The notes beneath the pieces are model-generated. The model was not told where the DNA came from. It saw only the letters and a program-made list of their open reading frames with translations, and made no database searches. DNA of 64,000 bases, from assembly GCF_002160755.1 (NCBI RefSeq), contig NZ_NFLE01000002.1:1-64000 (forward strand), given 5' to 3'. The translations under genes were made by a program, and so were the position numbers. Each line of letters starts with the position of its first letter. Position 1 is the stretch's first letter. The DNA comes from Lachnoclostridium sp. An14 (GTDB lineage: Bacteria; Bacillota; Clostridia; Lachnospirales; Lachnospiraceae). Positions 16,670 to 25,131 of this stretch are shown here, piece by piece.

Positions 16670-17146
16670 ACTCCCTCCAAATGCGTGTATTTGGGCTGTT
16701 GCCGTTTGAAACGCTCAGGTGCGAGCTGTTTTTTCCATATTGTGCTGTCTTGGCTGTGGAGAATGGACTTTCTTGTGAAAGAACCTCGCCAAGTGTTCAC
16801 ATGATACCTTGTGCACTAAATTCGTGAGATACCTTATTAAGTGCACAGGCATATGTTCTCACTAGGCTCGTGAAGAACCTCGCCAAGTGTTCACATGATA
16901 CCGTGTGCACTAAATTCATGAAAGACCTCATTAAGTGCACAGGCATATGTTCTCACTAGGCTCGTGAAAAACCTCGCCAAGTGTTCACATTATACCACAA
17001 TCTTTTTATCCGGGAAAGACGCTGGAGAGAGGATGATCGAAAAAACGATGATTCTGTCTATGAAACACGAAAGATGGGAACGGCAGGAAACAGGGATGGC
17101 GGGACAAAGCGGCGCAGGGCAGAAATGAGCCGTCGCCGCCCGATTT
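16670..17146. other. Intergenic region upstream of the hybrid kinase
   Basis: It contains the 94-bp tandem repeat (16772-17000) and the terminator of the alarmone synthetase gene (17123-17172). The rest (16670-16771 and 17001-17122) shows no supported gene. A rightward frame at 16981-17526 has no family match and overlaps the synthetase, so it is not called. Confidence 0.6.
16772..17000. repeat. 94-bp tandem repeat made of alternating 46-48 bp half units
   Basis: Five half units are seen: 16772-16820, 16821-16866, 16867-16914, 16915-16960 and 16961-17000 (last incomplete). AACCTCGCC recurs at 16782, 16876 and 16970, exactly 94 bases apart. The two half-unit types share a GTGAA-x-ACCT...AAGTG head but differ in the middle (TTCACATGATACC versus CACAGGCATATG). 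Inverted repeats such as TGTGCACT/AGTGCACA link neighbouring half units. The array lies 100 bases upstream of the hybrid kinase start. No Cas genes and no unique spacers are present, so it is not a CRISPR. Confidence 0.85.
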
Positions 17147-17172
17147 CTAACCGGGAGGCAACGGCTCATTTT
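17123..17172 (-). terminator. Hairpin terminator overlapping the end of the alarmone synthetase gene
   Basis: AAATGAGCCGT (17123-17133) pairs with ACGGCTCATTT (17161-17171). The upstream arm on the minus strand lies in the last codons of the gene; a short run TTTCT follows. Confidence 0.6.
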
Positions 17173-17767
17173 GGGGATCTCCGTTCTCATAGTCGGCCAC
17201 CGCCTGCTCCATCTGCTCTAACATCAGGGAATACTGCAAAAACCGGGCGCTCCAGGCCTGTTTATCCTCCTCCCGCCTCTTATAGCAGCTGCGGTGCTCC
17301 AGGCTGGCCCACAGATCCATGGCCATGGTGCGAAACTGAATCTCCACCGGATAGTACTCCATCCCGTCCACCCGGTATATGGGGACACCGGCCACCAGAT
17401 GGTAGCTCTTGTAGCCGTTGGGCTTGGGGTGGGCGATATAGTCCTTTTCCTTCACCAGCTCCAGATCCCCCTGGCGCTTTAAAGCCCGCGCCAGCTTGCG
17501 GATGCCCTCCAGATCGTAGCAGATGACCCGGACACCGGCAATGTCCCTCAGATAATACCGGGCATCCTCCGCCGTCTGTCCCCATCCCTTCTTTAACAGT
17601 TTCCCCTCAATGCTTTCCCTCGTCTTGATCCTGGACTGCATATGGTGGATAGGCTCCTCCCCATACCGCTCCCGGTAGTCCTCCGCCAAGATTTTCAAAC
17701 GGTTTTCCACGTTCCCCAGGCATTCCCGGTAGGGGCCGATCAGCTCCTGATACTCCTTTTCTTCCAC
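17147..17767 (-). CDS. Small alarmone synthetase (RelA/SpoT-domain (p)ppGpp synthetase)
   Basis: A 206-residue single-domain protein with the synthetase motifs: SRIKTRESIEGKL (substrate and ATP site), DIAGVRVICY, DYIAHPKPNGYKSYHL (pyrophosphate transfer region) and EIQFRTMAMDLWASLEH with the conserved ExQ and Glu. No HD hydrolase domain is present, so it only makes (p)ppGpp, as the RelQ/RelP (SasB/SasA) class does; the length is near that of RelQ. The start is a GTG at 17767 after GGAGGTGA. It stands downstream of the C-S lyase operon on the same strand with a 190-base gap, so it may have its own promoter. Confidence 0.93.
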   Translation of the reverse strand: MEEKEYQELIGPYRECLGNVENRLKILAEDYRERYGEEPIHHMQSRIKTRESIEGKLLKKGWGQTAEDARYYLRDIAGVRVICYDLEGIRKLARALKRQGDLELVKEKDYIAHPKPNGYKSYHLVAGVPIYRVDGMEYYPVEIQFRTMAMDLWASLEHRSCYKRREEDKQAWSARFLQYSLMLEQMEQAVADYENGDPQNEPLPPG

Positions 17768-17956
17768 GTTTGCCCATCACCTCCGTCCCTTTTTTGTCCG
17801 TTTTAGTTTACGGGAAAATTGTGATGAAACTGTGTTTCCGGTGTTTCCAAATTCTTATATTTTTCTAAAATCGGAAATGGGGAACGGGGTACGCCACAGT
17901 TGAGACGTCCCGGTTCCCCTGGTGTTTCCTATCGCCTCCCGCCAGAGGCTTTTATG

Positions 17957-19135
17957 TCATAGACAAGAAAAAAACGCTTCCTTCAGCCGTTTCATCCCTT
18001 CCCGCACATACGCCTCCGGCGCCGCCACATTCATCCTCATGCAGCAGTCCCCGTTATCTATGCAGGTGCGGCCGTCGTTTAGGAGCACTCCCGCACGGTC
18101 ATTGCAGCGGCTCACCACCTCGTCTGCCGTCAGACCCAGACCGGAAAAGTCCAGCCACATCAGATAAGTCCCCTCTGCCTCCCAGGTCTTCACCCCCGGC
18201 ATCTGTTCTTTCACATAGCGGGAAACGTACTCTGTGTTTTTCCCGATGTGGCGGTTCAGCTGGTCCACCCAGTCCCCGCCTTCCCCGTAGGCCGCGATGG
18301 AGGCCTCCATGGAGAGGGCGTTGCAGTTGTTGTAATGAGAGAGGTTGGACTCTGTCTGGAACCGTTTCCGCAGCTCCTCATTCCAGATTACCCCGTAGGA
18401 AACCACCAGACCCGCCAGATTGAAGGTTTTGGTGGGGGAATAGAAGGAGATGGTATTGTTCCTGGCCCCTTCTGACACGCTGTGCATGGGAATGTGGTTT
18501 CCCTTCCGGCTAAAATCCGCCCAGATCTCGTCTGCCACCACCGTCACGCCCAGGCTAAGGCAGATCTGGGAAAACCGCTCCAGCTCCTCCCTCGTCCACA
18601 CCCGGCCTGTGGGATTGTGGGGAGAGCAAAAGACAGCCGCGCGGATGTTTTCCTGCCGGATTTTCCGCTCCATGTCCTCAAAATCCAGGCGGTACGTTTC
18701 CCCGTCCCAAATGAGAGGATTTTCCACCACACGGCGGCCCCGCAGCTCGATAATCTCACGGAATTTGGCGTATCCCGGCGTCTGCACCAGGACTCCCTCC
18801 CCTTTTTCCGTCAGAATCTCCACCGCGGTGGAAAGAGCCCCCAGCACGGAATTCTGATAAGAAATCTGCTCCGCTGTCAGCCCTTCCACTCCATACCGCT
18901 CCCTGTGCCAGCGGATGATGGTGGAATAGAACCGCTCATCTGGCTGGAAATACCCGAATACGGGATGCTCCAGCCGTTTTTTCATGGCGTTTACCACAAA
19001 CTCCGGGGTGGCGATGTCCATGTCCGCGATCCACATGGGAAGGGGATTGGGATGAGAGGTTTTCATGGGATAGGCGTCCCATTTGATGCAGCCCGTCCCT
19101 TTCCGGTCACAAATCTGGTTGAAATCATATGTCAT
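17957..19135 (-). CDS. MalY/PatB family PLP-dependent C-S lyase/aminotransferase
   Basis: The 392-residue fold-type I enzyme has PMWIADMD near residue 33, CSPHNPTGRVW (about 168-178), ADEIWADF and the PLP lysine in SPTKTFNLAGL (about 232). MalY/PatB proteins are mostly cystathionine or S-substituted-cysteine beta-lyases giving pyruvate, ammonia and a thiol. It is the last gene of a three-gene unit with the permease (15 bases upstream) and the M20 amidohydrolase. This suggests that a cysteine S-conjugate is imported, freed from an N-acyl group and cleaved. A plain aminotransferase role cannot be excluded. Confidence 0.88.
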   Translation of the reverse strand: MTYDFNQICDRKGTGCIKWDAYPMKTSHPNPLPMWIADMDIATPEFVVNAMKKRLEHPVFGYFQPDERFYSTIIRWHRERYGVEGLTAEQISYQNSVLGALSTAVEILTEKGEGVLVQTPGYAKFREIIELRGRRVVENPLIWDGETYRLDFEDMERKIRQENIRAAVFCSPHNPTGRVWTREELERFSQICLSLGVTVVADEIWADFSRKGNHIPMHSVSEGARNNTISFYSPTKTFNLAGLVVSYGVIWNEELRKRFQTESNLSHYNNCNALSMEASIAAYGEGGDWVDQLNRHIGKNTEYVSRYVKEQMPGVKTWEAEGTYLMWLDFSGLGLTADEVVSRCNDRAGVLLNDGRTCIDNGDCCMRMNVAAPEAYVREGMKRLKEAFFSCL

Positions 19136-19150
19136 ATTCCTGTCTCCTTC

Positions 19151-20344
19151 CTACATCATCCCCACAAACATTCCCGCTACGATGGTCGATACGATGGACA
19201 CGGCCACAATGCCGGAAATAATCATCTTAGGCATTAAAATCCCATTTAAATACTCCCGCTCCTCCTCTGTCTCCGCTGTGGCGCTGATGGCCTCATTGCA
19301 GATGATATAATTGAAGGGGAACCCTAAAAAGCAGTTTAAGCCTACAGCCATGGACATATTGACGGAAAATTTCATCAGCTTTCCGAACAGGATGGAGGCG
19401 ATGGCGATGGCAATGGAGCCCAGCACCAGAAATCCGAAAATGGGCACGATCAGTCCAAACAGCTGCTGGGGCGTAGAGTTCGCGAAGTTTCTCATAAAGG
19501 AGGCCGTCAGGCACAGCTGCAGGATGCCCATGGACTCCGCTTTCTTTAAAGGCTCCTTCTCCAGGAAACCGCACATGACGCCGATGATGCCGATGGCGAT
19601 CTGGAGAATGGTGTCGCTGAAATATTTCCCCGTATAGAGGTTGATAAAATAGACGATGCACGCCAGGATTCCCAGCTTGGTCAGATAATAGGTGTAGGTT
19701 TTGTACTTTGCCGGAACCAGGTCGTTGACCGTTTTCCTGGCCGCTTTCGTCCCTGCGGATTCCCCGGCGGAAGACTGGGCACGCAGGGCCTTGTCCCTGC
19801 GGAAGCTCTCAATCAGGGTGCGTCCCTCCCGTCTCAGGAAATAGCTGGTGAGAGGGAATCCGAAGAATCCCTGGAATACAAAGATCAGGGTTGCCAGCAT
19901 GGCAATCTCCGGAAGGCCCATGGCCGCCGCCTGGTCACTCATGATGATCGTCGCCATGCCGCCGCCTGTAAGCGGAGGAACCGCCGCCAGAGCCATCTGA
20001 TTGCCAAACAAAGCGCTGCCAAGAGGGGTCACCAGGGCTACAATCCCTCCTACCGCCGCCAGGATTACCACGACGGTGCGCCATTCCTGCCGGATCTCCT
20101 TTATGTCAAACATGGTGCCGATGTTGATCAGCACGAACAGGAGCATGATCTGGCGCATCTGGTTTACAAAGGCCACATCCAGAATGTCCCTGGGAAACAG
20201 CCCGGACCAGTACCCGGCCAGGAAAATAATGGATACCACCAGCAGGGAAGGTACCCTCGCCTTCGTCTTTTTCGTAACGATTTCCGCAATATACATTACA
20301 ATAAATACTGTGGTGAGCGCTGTCACCAATGTCCAATGTCCCAT
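19151..20344 (-). CDS. Polytopic permease of an amino-acid-conjugate utilisation operon
   Basis: A 397-residue protein with about 10-11 membrane spans and a cytoplasmic basic loop (about 180-215). The glycine-rich PPLTGGGMATIIMSDQAAAMGLP (split here as PPLTGGGMATIIMS, about 133-146) and the repeat-like halves recall sodium:glutamate (GltS-like) or related ion-coupled symporters, but I cannot fix the family. It lies between the M20 amidohydrolase (29 bases) and the C-S lyase (15 bases) and is very probably their substrate importer, much as AbgT serves AbgAB. Confidence 0.7.
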   Translation of the reverse strand: MGHWTLVTALTTVFIVMYIAEIVTKKTKARVPSLLVVSIIFLAGYWSGLFPRDILDVAFVNQMRQIMLLFVLINIGTMFDIKEIRQEWRTVVVILAAVGGIVALVTPLGSALFGNQMALAAVPPLTGGGMATIIMSDQAAAMGLPEIAMLATLIFVFQGFFGFPLTSYFLRREGRTLIESFRRDKALRAQSSAGESAGTKAARKTVNDLVPAKYKTYTYYLTKLGILACIVYFINLYTGKYFSDTILQIAIGIIGVMCGFLEKEPLKKAESMGILQLCLTASFMRNFANSTPQQLFGLIVPIFGFLVLGSIAIAIASILFGKLMKFSVNMSMAVGLNCFLGFPFNYIICNEAISATAETEEEREYLNGILMPKMIISGIVAVSIVSTIVAGMFVGMM

Positions 20345-20373
20345 ACCTCTTTTTTCTCCCCTCTTTTGTGTTT

Positions 20374-21600
20374 CTACTTGACGGCCACCGCGTCAGCAGT
20401 GCCATCCGTCTCCTTTAACAGCTCCGCCGCGTAAAAAAGTGTGCACTCCACAGCCTTCTCAAGCGCTCTCTCATCCAGGTCAAACTGGGGATTGTGATGG
20501 CCGGCGCCGGCGCCCAGCTCCTCGTTGCGGATGCCCACAAAGGCAAACACGCCCGGATACCTTTGCAGATACCGCCCGAAGGTCTCCGTCGCCATCCAGG
20601 GCTCTGTCTCCACCACGTTTTCCTCCCCCACGGCCTTGGCCGCGGCCCGTGCTGCCACAGACGCCATGGCGGGATCATTGATGGTGGCAGTGTCACAGAC
20701 CAGTTTTCTCTGGTATTCCACGGTACAGCCGTGCACGGCCGCCAGCCCCTCCGTCACCCGGCACACAATATCCATGGCCTGGCATCCGGCACCGTAGTCA
20801 TAAAACCGCAGGCTGCCGGAGAAAAAGCCTTCCTCGGCGATCACATTGGGCTTGCTGCCCACCTGGATATTTCCCACGGAAAAGGTCACCATCCGGTCCG
20901 GCGCGATCCGCGCCTTCAGCAGAGACGGCACCTGAGCCAGGATCTGCACGATGCAGGCTCCCGGATCCACGCACAGGTCCGGACGGCTGCCGTGGCCGCC
21001 CACCCCCTTCACCTTCACTGCAAAGGCTGCCACAGATGCCATTCTCGGCCCCGGCTGCACGGACACCTTGCCGCAGTCCAGATCCGCGTAGAGATGGATC
21101 CCCCAGGCGTAGTCAATGTGGTAGCGGCTCAGGGCCTCCAGCATGGCGTCAATGCTCCAGCCGCCCTCCTCTCCCTGCTCAAAGCAGAATAAAACGGTTC
21201 CGCACAGCTCCTCTTTCATCTCGTTTAACGCCCGGATGGCCCCCAAAAGAACGGCCATATGTCCGTCATGGCCGCACAGATGGCCCACTCCCGGAGTCCC
21301 GGAAACGCACACCTTTTTTCCTTTCAGATTCGTCTCTGATTCCTGGGTGGGAAGGGCGTCCATATCGCTTCGCAGCAGCAGTGTCTTTCCCGGCCTCCCC
21401 GTTTCCAGCCGCCCGATGATCCCATAGTCCCCTACGGTCTCATAGGGAATGCCCAGCTGGTCCAGCTCTCCCGTGATCACGCGGTACGTCTCCTTCTCCT
21501 CCATGCTGTTCTCCGGGTGCTCGTGGAAATACCTGCGCATCCGAATCACGTATTCCTCCTGCTCTTTCGCAGCCTGTTTGATTCTCGTTTCTTCCAGCAT
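20374..21600 (-). CDS. M20D-family amidohydrolase/aminoacylase
   Basis: A 408-residue metal-dependent peptidase of the IAA-amino-acid-hydrolase/AbgB type. Metal ligands are in LRSDMDALPTQE (about 78-89), CGHDGHMAVLLGA (about 113-125) and the FEQGEEGGWS pair (about 143-152). A lid domain occupies about 180-295 (VGGHGSRPDLCVDPG), followed by a last His in GAGHHNPQFDLDE. Such enzymes remove N-acyl groups from amino acids. First gene of the operon with permease and C-S lyase. The substrate may be an N-acyl cysteine conjugate, an inference from the neighbours. Confidence 0.9.
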   Translation of the reverse strand: MLEETRIKQAAKEQEEYVIRMRRYFHEHPENSMEEKETYRVITGELDQLGIPYETVGDYGIIGRLETGRPGKTLLLRSDMDALPTQESETNLKGKKVCVSGTPGVGHLCGHDGHMAVLLGAIRALNEMKEELCGTVLFCFEQGEEGGWSIDAMLEALSRYHIDYAWGIHLYADLDCGKVSVQPGPRMASVAAFAVKVKGVGGHGSRPDLCVDPGACIVQILAQVPSLLKARIAPDRMVTFSVGNIQVGSKPNVIAEEGFFSGSLRFYDYGAGCQAMDIVCRVTEGLAAVHGCTVEYQRKLVCDTATINDPAMASVAARAAAKAVGEENVVETEPWMATETFGRYLQRYPGVFAFVGIRNEELGAGAGHHNPQFDLDERALEKAVECTLFYAAELLKETDGTADAVAVK

Positions 21601-21757
21601 TTCTTCGCCCCTTTCTCGTTTGTCTTATCATAGCGCCTATAGGGTTCTACAGATCAAGCCTCTTTTCCGCCTGCATTTTGCACAAAAAAAGAGAAAACAT
21701 GGAGTCAGCTCCACTTTCACATTTTTTCAGATTTTTTCCGCTCTGTTTTGTGCAGAA

Positions 21758-21786
21758 TTGACAAAGTTTTGCCAAACATCTATAAT
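21758..21786 (+). promoter_or_regulatory. Consensus sigma-A promoter of the MerR-methyltransferase gene
   Basis: TTGACA (21758-21763), 17 bases, TATAAT (21781-21786): both hexamers are perfect. The start codon follows at 21811. Confidence 0.92.
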
Positions 21787-21810
21787 TTGATTCATAACAG
21801 GAGGTTTCCT

Positions 21811-23028
21811 ATGAAAATCAGTGAATTCGCGGCCCTGCACCACGTAAGCCCTGACACGGTCCGGTATTATATAAAGGAAGGGCTTTTATATCCCATCCGG
21901 GACGGATACCATTTTTCCTTTGACGCCCAGTGCTCAAACGACCTGCGCCGGATTCTGAGTCTGAAAGACGCCGGCTTTTCCCTGGCTGACATCCGCCAGA
22001 TCATGCTCGCGGGACAAGGCGGCCTTCTCTCTGCCAGTGTGGGGGCCTCCGGCTGCCAGGAGCTCTACCGGAGACGGCTGGAGGAAATCACGGCGGAGCT
22101 GGACCGCCTGACCCACGCCAAACACTTTGTGGAAAGTTTCATAGAACCGGAAAAGACCGGGGAACCGGCCGCCCTGCGGCCCTTTGGCGTCCCCCTTTCC
22201 GCCCTCTCCTGGCTGGTATGCCCCCACTGCCGCGGGCCTCTGACCCTGGAGAGCAACCAGATCGAGGCGAACCAGATCATCAACGGCTCTTTTTCCTGTC
22301 CCCAGTGCCGCACCTCCTGGAAGGTGGAGAACGGGATTTTCATGGTTTCCCCCAATCCGGACGCCTACAAAAATTTCTCCTCCTTCGACCTGTTTTTAGA
22401 CCAGAGCAATCAGGCCCTCATGCAGGCCATCGCCCAGAACGTAAGATGGCTAAAATCCTGCATCAACAAATACCGCCGCCCGGTCCGCACCTGCCTGGAC
22501 GCCGGAAGCGGGTTCGGTTTTTTCCTGCGCCACACCTATGACCTGATCCCGGACCACTGCCTCTACTTCGCGGTGGACCACGATCCCATGCGCCATCAGT
22601 TCCTGCGCAATGCCCTGGCCTCCCGGCCGGAAGTAAAAAACGTGGTGCTCCTATGCTGCCGCTACGAGGACATCCCCCTGCGGGCCGGCTCCATCGACCA
22701 GATCATTGACTACGGCGGCAGCAATGACTATTCCTGGACCACTCCAGGCTTTCTCCTGGATCTGCTGGACTGGCTGACCCACGAGCACAGCTCCGTCCTG
22801 TACCTGAACCGTTCCTACGACAAAATCCCCTTCGACTCCCCCATTGACGTGGCCTGCCGGGGATACCTGTACGAGGACGCTATTTTAAAAGACTTAAAAA
22901 AATTAGGCTACTCCATCCGGGAAAAGCTGCGGATGGATTTCACCCAGCGCCTGAAAGCCACAAATGCCTTTATGGATGACAAGGATCAGATCTACCGCCT
23001 GTGGATCTACCTGGAAAAGCACCCGTAA
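21811..23028 (+). CDS. MerR-type DNA-binding domain fused to a zinc ribbon and a SAM methyltransferase
   Basis: A 405-residue three-part protein. Residues 1-70 are a MerR winged HTH (MKISEFAALHHVSPDTVRYYIKEGLL would be the head; key part TVRYYIKEG), with a dimer helix to about 115. Residues about 132-180 are a Trm112/RlmA-like zinc ribbon with CPHC and CPQC pairs and the closing ENGIFMV. Residues about 205-400 are a class I methyltransferase with motif I LDAGSGFGFF and YFAVDHDP. The ATG at 21811 has AGGAGG in front; the longer frame from 21748 overlaps the promoter. It is divergent from the amidohydrolase operon, which it may regulate. Methyl acceptor unknown. Confidence 0.85.
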   Translation: MKISEFAALHHVSPDTVRYYIKEGLLYPIRDGYHFSFDAQCSNDLRRILSLKDAGFSLADIRQIMLAGQGGLLSASVGASGCQELYRRRLEEITAELDRLTHAKHFVESFIEPEKTGEPAALRPFGVPLSALSWLVCPHCRGPLTLESNQIEANQIINGSFSCPQCRTSWKVENGIFMVSPNPDAYKNFSSFDLFLDQSNQALMQAIAQNVRWLKSCINKYRRPVRTCLDAGSGFGFFLRHTYDLIPDHCLYFAVDHDPMRHQFLRNALASRPEVKNVVLLCCRYEDIPLRAGSIDQIIDYGGSNDYSWTTPGFLLDLLDWLTHEHSSVLYLNRSYDKIPFDSPIDVACRGYLYEDAILKDLKKLGYSIREKLRMDFTQRLKATNAFMDDKDQIYRLWIYLEKHP

Positions 23029-23040
23029 AGCCTGTAAACC

Positions 23041-23064
23041 GCCCCGGAATCCTGTTTCCGGGGC
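23041..23064 (+). terminator. Hairpin after the MerR-methyltransferase gene
   Basis: GCCCCGGAA (23041-23049) pairs with TTTCCGGGGC (23055-23064). The downstream run is ACCCCTTTCT, so termination may be partial. Confidence 0.6.
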
Positions 23065-23121
23065 ACCCCTTTCTCCCCTCCCTCATACAATGTACTATCA
23101 CGTCAAAAAAAGGAGAATCCC

Positions 23122-23712
23122 ATGAAAAAATCCATACGTTCCCTGTCCGGACGGGCCGTTTCGGCCTTTCTTGCCCTTTCCTTATCCGCCGCTTTCCTGA
23201 CGGGCTGCTCTGCCTCCCAGGACTCTGGCCTGACGCCTGTGACCTTAAACGAAGTGGCCCACTCCATTTTCTACGCCCCTCAGTACGCCGCCATTGAGCT
23301 AGGCTACTTCGAGGACGAGGGGATCGCCCTCACCCTGGTAAACGGCGGCGGGGCCGACAAGGTGATGACCGCCCTCATTTCCGGGGACGCAGACATCGGC
23401 TTTATGGGCTCAGAGGCCGGGATCTACGTGTACCAGGAGGGCTCCCAGGACTACGCCGTAAACTTCGCCCAGCTCACCCAGCGGGCCGGCAATTTCCTGG
23501 TGAGCCGTACTCCCAAGGAGGACTTCCAGTGGACCGATTTAAAAGGCACATCAGTGCTGGGCGGCAGGGCCGGCGGCCGCCCCATCACCGGGAACAGCGT
23601 GAGCCAAATTCCATCCCCTCATCCCGGACAGGCCCCGGCCGCCCGCTCTCTCCATCTCTGGATTCCCCGGCAAAGTCCCGAAAAATTCTCTGACAAAGTT
23701 CAGAAAAACTGA
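23122..23712 (+). pseudogene. N-terminal part of an NMT1/ThiY-type substrate-binding lipoprotein, interrupted by the island
   Basis: Residues 1-150 are a normal ABC substrate-binding protein of the NMT1/SsuA/ThiY type. A lipoprotein signal with LTGC comes first, then SIFYAPQYAAIELGYFEDEGI and the DADIGFMGSEAGIY block. The gene breaks at the core CCGGCGG (23570-23576) inside DLKGTSVLGGRAGG. The last 46 codons (23572-23709) belong to the island and have no binding-protein character. The missing 188 residues lie at 38151-38713 in the same frame and strand. Joined, they give a 338-residue protein, a normal family length. No permease or ATPase genes adjoin either half, so the transported ligand (thiamine precursor, sulfonate or other) is unknown. 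Confidence 0.93.
23570..23596 (+). other. attL of the serine-recombinase island
   Basis: Core CCGGCGG (23570-23576) is shared with attR (38148-38154). To the right are the island's half of attP: GCCGCCC (23576-23582) and GGAACA (23591-23596). To the left is the gene's half of attB with GCGGCA (23561-23566). The predicted crossover point is the GG at 23572/23573. Confidence 0.85.
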
Positions 23713-23715
23713 CAT

Positions 23716-23741
23716 AATTACCAATTTTTAGGTAGTTTTTT
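23716..23741 (+). terminator. Weak terminator at the island's left edge
   Basis: AATTACC (23716-23722) pairs, with one G-T pair, with GGTAGTT (23731-23737) and runs into T residues to 23741. It would stop readthrough from the interrupted lipoprotein gene into the cargo. Confidence 0.45.
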
Positions 23742-23796
23742 CCTCTGAAGTCTGTTAAAATAAAGACTATCAGAATACGAATGGAGGGATTCTATT

Positions 23797-24975
23797 ATGA
23801 AAAAAAAGTTAGCACTGCTGCTTGCCTGCGCCATGACTCTTGGCATGACGGCCTGTTCCGGCGGAAACACGGACACCACCACCGCGGCCCCCACTGAGGC
23901 GGAAACCACGGTAGCGGCCGCTGACGACGCAGCTGAGCCGGCAGAGGACGCCGCATCCGGAGATCTGGATACCCTGATCGAGGCCGCGAAAGCGGAGGGC
24001 GAGCTGACGGTATACGGCTCCTGCGAGGAGGAGTATTTATCCGCCGCCTGCCAGAATTTTGAAAAGCTGTACGGCATTCCCGTAAAATACCAGAGACTTT
24101 CCACCTCCGAGGTATACACCAAGGTATCTGAGGAAGGCGGAAAACCGTCTGCGGACGTATGGTTCGGCGGCACCACCGACCCCTACAACGAGGCAGTGGC
24201 CGACGGCCTGCTGATGCCCTATGAGGCCATCAACGCCGCAAACTTAATCAGCGACGACTACAAAGACCCCACCAACTGCTGGTACGGCATCTACAAGGGC
24301 ATCCTCGGTTTCATGGTAAACACTGAGGAGCTGGAGCGCCTTGGCTTAGAGGCTCCCAAGACCTGGGATGACCTGACCAAGGAGGAGTACCAGGGACTGA
24401 TCATGATGTCCAACCCCAACACCGCCGGCACGGCGAAACTGGTGATCAACACCATGATCCAGATGAAGGGCCACGACGAGGCTATGGAGTATTTCAAAGC
24501 TCTGGACAAGAACATCGCCCAGTACACCAAATCCGGTTCCGGCCCGTCCAAGATGGTAGGCCCCGGCGAGTGCGTTATCGCCATCGGTTTCCTGCATGAC
24601 GGCATTTACCAGATCCTTCAGGGCTACGACAACATTGAGCTGATCGTTCCTGAGGACGGCACCTCCTTTGAGATCGGCGCTACGGCCATCTTCGAGGGCT
24701 GCGCTCATCCCAATGCCGCGAAGCTGTGGATCGAGTACGCTCTGTCTCCTGACTGCGTAGACCACGCGAAGGAGAACGGCTCCTATCAGTTCCTGGTGAT
24801 CAGCAACGCGACCCAGCCTGAGGAGGCAACGCAGTTCGGTCTGGATATGAACAACACCATCGACTACGATTTCGAGGACGCGAAGAACAATATCGCCCAG
24901 TACGTGGAGGACTTCTTCGCTGCTCTGGGAAGCTCCTCTGACGGTGCGGATTCCAGCCGTTTCCTGACGGAGTAA
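23797..24975 (+). CDS. ABC transporter substrate-binding lipoprotein (AfuA/FbpA-type)
   Basis: The 392-residue protein has a lipoprotein signal ending in MTACSGG, an acidic Thr/Ala/Glu-rich linker (about 22-55), then a type II binding fold of the iron(III)/hexose-phosphate cluster: ELTVYGSCEEEYLSAACQNFEKLYGIPVKY, SADVWFGGTTDPY, LGFMVNTEELERLGL and KTWDDLT. Iron-binding FbpA members carry a conserved Tyr pair near the end; I do not see a convincing one, while the AfuA branch binds sugar phosphates. It heads the transporter operon but is separated from the permease gene by a hairpin, which would give more binding protein than permease. Confidence 0.88.
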   Translation: MKKKLALLLACAMTLGMTACSGGNTDTTTAAPTEAETTVAAADDAAEPAEDAASGDLDTLIEAAKAEGELTVYGSCEEEYLSAACQNFEKLYGIPVKYQRLSTSEVYTKVSEEGGKPSADVWFGGTTDPYNEAVADGLLMPYEAINAANLISDDYKDPTNCWYGIYKGILGFMVNTEELERLGLEAPKTWDDLTKEEYQGLIMMSNPNTAGTAKLVINTMIQMKGHDEAMEYFKALDKNIAQYTKSGSGPSKMVGPGECVIAIGFLHDGIYQILQGYDNIELIVPEDGTSFEIGATAIFEGCAHPNAAKLWIEYALSPDCVDHAKENGSYQFLVISNATQPEEATQFGLDMNNTIDYDFEDAKNNIAQYVEDFFAALGSSSDGADSSRFLTE

Positions 24976-25053
24976 GCCTTCCGGTACACTCGACCGGTCA
25001 GGCGCCGGGCGGGACGGCTCATAAGCCCCACGCCCCGCTAATGAAGTGAAAAG

Positions 25054-25093
25054 GCGCTGCGAATATGCGTTTCCGGCATTTCGCAGCGCTTTT
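25054..25093 (+). terminator. Attenuator-like terminator between binding protein and permease genes
   Basis: GCGCTGCGAA (25054-25063) pairs with TTCGCAGCGC (25080-25089), followed by TTTT. It lies inside the operon, a common way to limit permease and ATPase synthesis relative to the binding protein. Confidence 0.75.
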
Positions 25094-25131
25094 CCTGTCA
25101 ACACAACCCAATATAGAAAGGGGGCCTTTTT

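Noticed and set aside
16772-17000. CRISPR array
   Set aside because: Units are contiguous tandem copies without unique spacers, and no Cas genes are near.
23573-23580. GCGGCCGC palindrome at attL taken as the recombinase site itself
   Set aside because: It is not present at attR; it arises only because the left edge of the island meets the gene, and the rebuilt attP and attB give a better centred symmetry.
23122-23712. Lipoprotein gene broken by a frameshift
   Set aside because: The following island codons do not encode the missing half in any frame; the half is found intact at 38151.
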